Below are positions 57,006 to 64,000 of a DNA stretch of 64,000 nucleotides, piece by piece. The stretch is from Sialis fuliginosa (Eukaryota > Arthropoda > Insecta > Megaloptera > Sialidae). Location: positions 186,001 to 250,000 of the forward strand of contig OY540812.1 of the NCBI GenBank assembly GCA_961205875.1. Direction: 5' to 3'. Each line of letters begins with the position of its first letter. Position 1 is the first letter of the stretch. The notes under the pieces were generated by a model. The model was not told the DNA's origin and did not search any database. It saw nothing but the letters and a program-made list of their open reading frames with translations. A program made the translations under genes and the position numbers.

Positions 57006-57860
57006 ATTTCATGAAGTTAGTATATATTGGTATATACAATATTGTTTTTTGTCGACTACTATTTTGTAATGTTGTGTTGTGTGCTATCCAAATAGACATA
57101 GAAACATGTTTGTCAAAGACCTACCCAGACAGAGTAGCTGCTAGCTGCTAGCTGTGCATTCGTTCAAATAACTGTTCGCTTGTGTTTTTTTTTACCGTTG
57201 TTGTCTGTTCGTAGGCTTACCGTATTTCTTTGCCAGTTCTCCGATTTATTGATATTCCGACCGAATTCAAATATTAGAATTAGTTGCGGACATGTATTTT
57301 GAGTTCTCAGAAATGGCGTGATTAAAATTCCAGCCAGTCGCAGATTTTATTTTTGTAATAAAAATAAAGAAGATAAATATTTGGATATGTTAAATTGAAC
57401 TTAGAGGATTCTGTGGTGATGTTTGGCTACTGGGTGTAAGTAGCGTCTTATTGTTGGTTATGTAATATGTGTAGAGACGTGCTTGGATATTTTGAGGCCT
57501 GAGGTATAAAGGTATCTATATAATTTTTGCAATAATTCTGTCATATTTTTTTAATAAAAAAAAAAAAAAAATGAATTCATTGTTTTATTTCTTTGGTTTG
57601 ATTTAAAAATTGCACGAGTTTTTCTAAAAGTTTGACTGTTTTTATATGTTCTCTATGGATATTCAAGCATTTGAATGTATCAATGATTTTACTTCTTATT
57701 TTTTTGTATTAAAAAATTGAAAATTTCAACATTTTCACGTAATTTTCTATATAAAAACATACTTTTAATCAAATCTAAAATTCTAAATTTTTGGGTTCAA
57801 TTTCATTAATCAAATTTCAATTTGTCATAGAAATATCGACTCAAATACAAAAAGATACAT
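57006..57860. other. Gene-free stretch with fragments of families K and C
   Basis: 57402-57460 (GAGGATTCTGTGGTGATG, GGCTACTGGGTGTAAG) is a family K arm; 57720-57860 (TTTTCTATATAAAAACATAC, AGAAATATCGACTCAAATAC) is a decayed family C arm; poly-A at 57555-57570. Confidence 0.5.
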
Positions 57861-58304
57861 TTATTGTTGATAAATAAATCAATACATATAATGTGTATAT
57901 TTTATATAGGTATGTGTTATGATTTTTAATAATTTTAGTATATTGCAAATAAAAATTTACATTCTTAGATTTTCTTGTTTCAATATTAAATTTTAAACTT
58001 ATTCTCATTTTAATATTTCAGTATTGAATAAGATTCTAAATTGTTAAAATTATATTGTAATAGAATATCATCTTAAACATTGCAAGAAAAAAATTTTGTA
58101 CCGTGTTAAAAAAATTTAGTCCATATTTGACGTAGTTTAGTCATAATTGTTTTTTTATGATTTATTTTATTCTTAAAAACATATTCAAGCGCGAACATTT
58201 CAGTGGACAGGGGTGGCTTGAAAATATATTTTGTATATTGTTTTAAACAAATCAAAATTTAAAAATATGTATGGAATTTTTCAATTCAAAAAAATTATTA
58301 AATT
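57861..58304. other. AT-rich gene-free stretch
   Basis: No family or coding signal recognised. Confidence 0.45.
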
Positions 58305-58695
58305 TTTACTTACGCGTGAATATCTCGTTGAAAAATTTTTTTTTGAAAATTTCTCAGGGGAATATTTTGTAAGGAAATAAATGCTCAATTCATAAATCCA
58401 ATAAAATTGGATTTTACTTTTTATGATAATGTTTAAACGAACATATCTTTAAAAATATTCGATCTATGGGATCTTTTTTGTAAGAAATTTAATTCTCTAT
58501 GATATGATACTGCAAGAAATTAAAATAAATAAATTTTACAACCAGATATTCACTCGTAAGTAAAAAAGTAATTTTTCCCATGGTTTGCGCCGTCCACAGG
58601 TTTGATCTATGAGTCTGAAATTTCGGGAAATTAACTTTTGATCCAAAGCTAAAACATAGGACCGAAAAAAAATTAAAAAAAACATTCTAATATGC
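58305..58695. mobile_element. Family F fold-back element, left end truncated
   Basis: CTTACGCGTGAATATCTCG to GATCCAAAGCTAAAACATAG and AAAAACATTCTAATATGC, with a shortened centre. Confidence 0.8.
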
Positions 58696-59379
58696 ATACT
58701 TGGTATAAAAATGCCTTAATCAGTACCTGCAGACCGAACCTTATAGAGAGAATAATATACATAGGTGGGTTCCTCATAGCTCTGGGCTGTTTTAAGCCTT
58801 TATGTGTTCGTTGGTTCTTTTTGTTATTTTTTTCAGGTCCAACTGCTCTGCCCCGATCTCCCCCCCCCCTCCTAAAGATCAGTTTTATATAAGTCTGTCT
58901 GAGTATCTATACACAAGGTTTGACTTGGGGCAGTAAATAATATTATTATTTTGTTGTGGTTTTAGAAAATACCTATGATTACGTAAATTAGTGTGTCGCA
59001 TTTATTGGAATTCTTGAGATTTTTTATTTTTTATTTGTTGTTCAGATTTCGACGTTGGTTGTGTTTTTTTAACTTATACCATGTATATATGAAATATACA
59101 TATTACTACACAGAGAGAAAAGTCATGATAGTTTTTATACAGAAAATCTTAGAAAAATTACTGTGCTCTCTTATAATGCGTGCGCAATCGACGATACAAG
59201 TAAAAAATATTTATACGTCCATATAAAAATTATCAGTGCTTACATTATATAAATTGCTTTTTTATCACGGTAGAAATTACGGTGCTAGCATGGTAATATT
59301 TGGAACGCTGTATCAGAAAACTGCCTTACCGGCCTTACCGATTCAGTAAAATTTCTATAGCTTATTATTTTTTTTTTCA
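58696..59379. other. Sequence without recognised gene; C-run
   Basis: C-run at 58859-58869. Short frames at 58692-58892 and 58993-59226 are low-complexity and lack domains. Confidence 0.4.
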
Positions 59380-60530
59380 AACAGAAAGGTAAAAACAATA
59401 AAAAGCAATTTCATTTTAAGAAAGTTATCGATTTATTTATATAATATACATTGTTTTGAATTTTACAACTAATAATAGTTTACAAATATAGTTGTAGAAC
59501 AATTTACATAAAGATATGACAACCAATACATGTGCAAAGAGACCGATTCACAGAACAAATTAAATATAAAATAACGTATTTTCAATATCTAAAATCTAAA
59601 CTAACCTATATCTGTCAAAACTTATTTTACAAATAAAACTTCTAAAAATAACACATTAAAACCGAACAAAACATTATTGTAAAACATTTATCACCCACAT
59701 TCATTTAAAATTCGCACAAAACAATAATTTTAATAAAATAAAAACAATCATAGCCATTTTAAATCTAAATATGCTACACGTCCCGCTTTAAATATTATTC
59801 ACACTAAAAACAATTTTGAATATAAATTAAAATATAATACTTTAAAATCACGATAACATAGAAAAATATCTTTAAAATAGAAAACACTACACAATTACAA
59901 TATGTACTTTTAAAACAAATATACATTCTAAATATGTATGTAACTGTCAGCTTATAGGCCGTCGGAAGATCGAAAATAGCCGACTGTACTCGAACCTTAC
60001 TACCTTGTTTATGCTGATAGTAAAATTTGCTTTATATCCTAACTTTCTATTAAGATATATCGAAAACCATAAATCTGAGATCTAGACATGATGCGTATGA
60101 TTTTTAGAGAATCGTTTTACAAACAAAATAAAACCATACATACATCTCCACGATAAACAGTTAATGAGATATCACATTTTTAGTTTTTGTGTTTTCAACA
60201 TAATTGGTATCTTCTGTCTTTTTCTTTCTTTCTGCTTTTGCCAGATATCTTTGAAATATCATTGAATTTTATAAGTCAGTATTGTAAAATTTATCAGACC
60301 GCCTAATAATTTACATCAACTTAAATAGCATTTTTTTTAAGAAAAACTATTAAAAAATACAAATTTGTCGAGATAGGAACTTTTTACTGTGCTGTTTTAT
60401 AAATTTCGCTGGCCTGTATTTTAAAAAATACTATTGTGTCCTTTACTTTTTATATTATGAATTTTAATTTTTCTTATTTTACCGTATAAAATTGAAAGAT
60501 TTTTCTCTCCGTGTATAGTGAAGCCGATTT
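59380..60530. other. Repeat-free AT-rich stretch, possibly transcribed from the minus strand
   Basis: About 1.1 kb with none of the window's repeat families. On the minus strand it is U-rich, with AATAAA-type hexamers near its far end (complement of TTTATT near 59432). That could be a 3' UTR of a minus-strand gene lying beyond, but no coding exon was found, so this is only a possibility. Confidence 0.25.
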
Positions 60531-60534
60531 TTTT

Positions 60535-60850
60535 CGAAATCCGGATTTTGATGGAATTATCCATTTTGACCTCACCTGAATCCATTCTGACTGTTTTCGC
60601 CATGATGTCTGTGTGTCCGTCTGTCTGTCTGTCTGTCTGTAAGCGCTGTATTTAAGATTAATTTTTGTCTGGGAAGAAAACGTCCTATTTTTGAAAACGA
60701 TCTTTCAACCGGATACGGATGTTTACCTACGTCGAATTTTGAATTTTTCAAAAGGGAAGTCCGAGACACTAGTATTCGAGAACGAATTGATTTACCTACT
60801 TCAGGACCGTATCAAGAAAAATCAACAATTTTTAATAAAAATATTTAATG
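60535..60850. repeat. CTGT microsatellite and unassigned flank
   Basis: (CTGT)n at 60617-60641, preceded by GACTGTTTTCGCCATGATG. Overlapping short frames on both strands lack domains. Confidence 0.5.
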
Positions 60851-60854
60851 CCAT

Positions 60855-60968
60855 ACAAGTCTTGAGGCTTGGCTTCTGAAGAATCAGAGTCCACTGCAAT
60901 GTGTGACGAAACGTTGGCCGAAAACACGACCAAACCGACGCGGCTTACACCCAGAAGCCAAGATCTAT
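60855..60968 (+). ncRNA. Family K hammerhead-like module
   Basis: CTGAAGA at 60876-60882, GTCCACTGCAATGTGTGAC, GAAAC at 60908-60912, GTTGGCCG, then arm GACGCGGCTTACACCCAG and AGAAGCCAAGATCT. Extra bases (ATCAGA) sit between the first core and stem II, so the fold is probably impaired. Confidence 0.4.
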
Positions 60969-61560
60969 ATTAAATAGCGCGGGTATTCTATTCAGTCGAG
61001 AATAAAGTTTTAATATAAAACACTTTTCATATTCCACATATGATAATTAATGTATTTCATTTGCATATGCTACAAAAAAAAAATAAATAAATACACCTGT
61101 TATTTTTCTAGGCAAATAAAAAAACAAGCGTAAATTTTGTACGAATGCAAAATAATATACCGTTATGCAGTAGTGGATATCAATATACACATATATATGT
61201 TGATGTTAAAAACGCCCCTATTAAACGCGGTGAAAAAAAAACCTGCACAAACTAGATATTTACAATTTAAATTTTATACAATTTCAGATACGGTTATAAA
61301 ACAGAACAGCATAATGTATCATCATGAAGCTACCTACATTCACTGTATTTAATTTATCAAATATTATTATGTGTATTTTGCTAAAAACACTTATTTTTTA
61401 TAATATATGCAAACATTAAGTCGGTTATTTATATATAGATTGTATTCTTTTTGTTCTATCGAATTCGTGCATAAAATGGTAAACTTTGTTAAGTGATAAA
61501 TGATAAATTAAAAACAGTTTTTATGCCACACAAAAAACCAAGTCGTGGATCATACACATA
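60969..61560. other. AT-rich gene-free stretch
   Basis: No repeat family; the 71-codon frame at 61137-61352 has no feature. Confidence 0.4.
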
Positions 61561-62095
61561 CCCCAGTGTTGGACTATTGTTTAATTAAATGTAATATAAA
61601 TATTTGTTGATATTTGATTACATACATACATACTCATGGGCGCCGGCAGAATTTCTTTTAGGGGGGTTCATTTAGATATATGAGATGAAAGTATATACGA
61701 AAAAATTTTTTTTATGGAAGTTAACATGAGTAAAAAAAAAAAAAAAGGTCTTCAGTTTTATATTTATAACTTATTATATGTTTTCCAATTTGCCAGGGGG
61801 GTGCAAATGTATTAAATGTATTAAATTTTAAAATAACAATTGTATTTCTTAATTATTTCATTTGCCAGGAGGGTGCAAGTGCACCTCCTTGCACCCCTCT
61901 CCCGGCGCCCATGTACATACTGCAATTACTGAATTATAATCTATAGACACTTAACTCTAAAACAGCTTAATTTGATGACAATCTATCAATCAATTAATTA
62001 ATTATTATATTATCATAGCAACTGATTTGTATTGTTTCTAATTTTACCATTCTTTATTTTATAATTTTTGTGTCGTAGTACTTATCATTTTGTAA
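61561..62095 (+). mobile_element. Family A MITE split by a hAT-like element
   Basis: A core text ATATTTGTTGATATTTGATTA before and TATTATATTATCATAGCAAC plus GTGTCGTAGTACTTATCATT after the insertion at 61635-61913. Both termini are lost or degenerate. Confidence 0.8.
61635..61913. mobile_element. hAT-like MITE, 279 bp, perfect 8-bp duplication, nested in A
   Basis: CATGGGCGCCGG and CCGGCGCCCATG are perfect inverted ends; TACATACT occurs at 61627-61634 and 61914-61921. Inside are GGGGGGTTCA and GGGGGGTGCA phrases. Related by its GGGCGCC end to the element at 12698-13267. Confidence 0.92.
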
Positions 62096-62195
62096 TCATC
62101 TGAACTTTATAGGTAGAATAGTTCAGTAATCAGAAGGCTGTGACCGACAGAGAGACACAGTATTGATTGAATTCAAAACTATCATTTTTTTGTAC

Positions 62196-62640
62196 CCCTA
62201 TTTTTAATAAGACAATTTGAATCAAAATCTAAATTGACGCAAATGTACAAATGACAATTGAGGTAAATATTTGCAAGGGAATATTTTACAACAAGACCTA
62301 TATTATAAGAAATTGAATGGTCTACAAAAAATATTCTATACAATTTTCACGTAACATGTGTCGTTTTTGAGATAGTTATCTTGAAAAAAAATTTTTTTTG
62401 GTGATTTTGAAATGGGACCATCCTCAAGCCAAACCCAACCATCCGACCAAGTTTCATTACTATCGGTTCAGTGTTTTATGAGTTATGTGTGTGACAAGGA
62501 TTCACTCGACAGACAGACAGACACGGAACGAAAAATGTTTGTCTTGACCTGAAACGGAAAGATCAATTTAAAATTTGAAATCGGAGAACAATTTTTTTGG
62601 TCTCATTTAAAACAATCACAAATTGCGAGGAAGCAATATT
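62196..62640 (+). mobile_element. Family N dispersed repeat
   Basis: ATCCGACCAAGTTTCATTAC, TCGGTTCAGTGTTTTATGAG, (GACA)n, AAAATGTTTGTCTTGACC, TTGCGAGGAAGCAA; the octamer found in other N copies is mutated here (ACGCAAAT). Confidence 0.75.
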
Positions 62641-62648
62641 TAAATATA

Positions 62649-63015
62649 CAGTGTATTCCAAGTTGAATTTAACATGGGGACAATTAGAAATGTAGTCAAA
62701 TTTAACGATGTGTGATTGGTGCAATTTGAAAAACCGCCTCGAAATTAACTGATAAATTTTAAATTAATCAACAGTATTTTGTTTTCAACAATAAAACAAT
62801 GAAATTAAAATAAGCATCCTAGATAAAATTATAATAATATATTTTGGCAGATATAAATTTGAAAACAAAATACGAATGACTATTTTATTAAATTTTGTGG
62901 CGGCATTTCAAAATGCACCAATCACACATCGTTAAATTTGACCAAAGGTTACTACAACACTTCTAATTGTCTCCATGTTAAATTTCCTATGTCTTAATCA
63001 ACTTGGAATACACTG
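62649..63015. mobile_element. Family D MITE, complete outer ends
   Basis: CAGTGTATTCCAAG and CTTGGAATACACTG with TA at 62647-62648 and 63016-63017. Inserted just after the N copy. Lacks E, providing the empty site for 45007-45501; its left inner arm is degenerate. Confidence 0.9.
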
Positions 63016-63017
63016 TA

Positions 63018-64000
63018 TAAATGTTTATACGAATTATTATTTAATATATGTACATGAAATAAATATTGCCCTTGAAGCCCTCCACAATGACTCACGAGTT
63101 TCATTTAAAATAAATAAAAATTGACATCACTATTATGGTTTATAAATAGCTAAAAAAAAATATTAAAAATACAATACTATAATAAAGAGCTAACCATTTC
63201 GTCGTACAAAACCACATAATATGTAGTATTTGATTGACATCGCAAGTTTAAAGTCAACTAAATAGGGTTACATTTGTACGTATTGTGCATTTAAATTTTA
63301 TTGTATTGTAGAGGTACAGAATTTTTACATAAATTAACTAAATATTTGCATTTAGACACAGCTGGCTGCATATATTTTTTTTGCCGCACTAACTTTGCGT
63401 ATAAACAAATATAAATATAATTTTCAAAAATGCTAATGAGATTTTGAATAAAATTCGGGTTTTTGAACCGTGATTACGTAATTTTTTTAAAATTAATAAT
63501 CATGAATTGATTTTAATTAATTTTGTTGTTTGTGTCGATGCAGTTTTCGGATTAGTGGTTACAAAATTTGTATTTTATTTGTTTTCGATGGGAGAGGGGT
63601 CGGGGGGGGGGGAGGATATCACATAGGTAATTTTATTTATATATTTTTGTTTTAGGGATGTGATTTTACGTGGAAAAATTAAAAACATGTTTTAATTAAA
63701 TAAAAAATTAACAAAAAATGCTCATTGAACTAAATTTTTTTACGTAAATAAAAAATATAAATTATATAGGTAAAATCGACGAAATATAAATTAGAGACAC
63801 TTCAATTAGAGTTATTATTTATTTAATTATTAATTAATATTAGATAATTTCTATTTGGATTTTTTTTACCATTAAAAACCATCAGCAAATGCTACAAATT
63901 TTTTTTTTTTAAATGATGCATTTTCTTAGCCAACTGTTATGCGGTTCCAAAAACAAAAAAAACGTTAATATTTGACCTACTTTTCGAAAAAAATTAATTC
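63018..64000. other. AT-rich gene-free stretch
   Basis: G-run at 63602-63611. No family or frame. Confidence 0.45.

Noticed and set aside
2961-63351. Octamer (ATGCAAAT/ATTTGCAT) sites at 2961, 32534, 32841, 54459, 61059, 63344 as POU autoregulatory sites
   Set aside because: About this number is expected by chance in 64 kb of DNA this AT-rich, and two lie in family N copies.

Overview
The window is AT-rich, repeat-dense eukaryotic DNA with one convincing protein-coding gene. That gene, at 48382-49599 on the plus strand, is an intact single-exon class III POU-homeobox gene of 405 codons, an ortholog-type match to insect ventral veins lacking (drifter/Cf1a) and vertebrate POU3F genes. The protein family, the insect-style noncoding context and the mix of TA-, TTA- and 8-bp-duplication transposons point to an arthropod, most likely an insect. 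A hemipteran is only a guess from general genome feel.

Layout. 1-45.5 kb is a transposon graveyard of short non-autonomous DNA elements, many complete with terminal inverted repeats (TIRs) and target-site duplications (TSDs), separated by AT-rich sequence without genes. 45.5-47.4 kb is AT-rich and holds an old hAT-like remnant. 47.4-48.4 kb is a GC- and CpG-richer block (putative promoter and 5' leader, with a TGACGTCA site and a CCAAT box) that runs into the GC-rich 5' half of the POU gene. 49.6-51.0 kb is a repeat-free AT-rich stretch that fits a long 3' UTR and ends near an AATAAA. 51-64 kb returns to repeats, a 172-bp satellite block and gene-free AT-rich DNA.

Repeat families, named here by letter. 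A: TA-flanked MITE with TIR AGGTA..GGCACCAGT, about 16 copies or fragments. B: 530-bp TA-flanked element nested in A. C and F: long fold-back (palindromic) elements. D: TA-flanked element starting CAGTGTATTCC. E: 494/495-bp element with TTA duplications (PIF/Harbinger-like), one copy nested in D. G: 450-bp element carrying two TGACGTCA sites in every copy. H: degenerate CAGGGTGTCCAC repeats. I: about 740-bp mobile unit containing an ATG plus a perfect splice donor, one copy inserted in family J. K: short modules whose sequence resembles the hammerhead ribozymes of Penelope-like elements. M and N: dispersed repeats ending in CTGT/GGAC microsatellites. Several hAT-like elements have 8-bp TSDs. 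There are also five tandem-repeat arrays and a striking number of G or C runs of ten or more.

No tRNA, rRNA, CRISPR, transposase or other intact coding gene was seen. Apart from the POU gene, the short open reading frames lie in repeats, palindromes or the antisense of the POU gene. The POU gene probably sits alone in a regulatory gene desert, as is usual for developmental homeobox genes. Whether any of the unannotated unique patches are enhancers cannot be told from one sequence.
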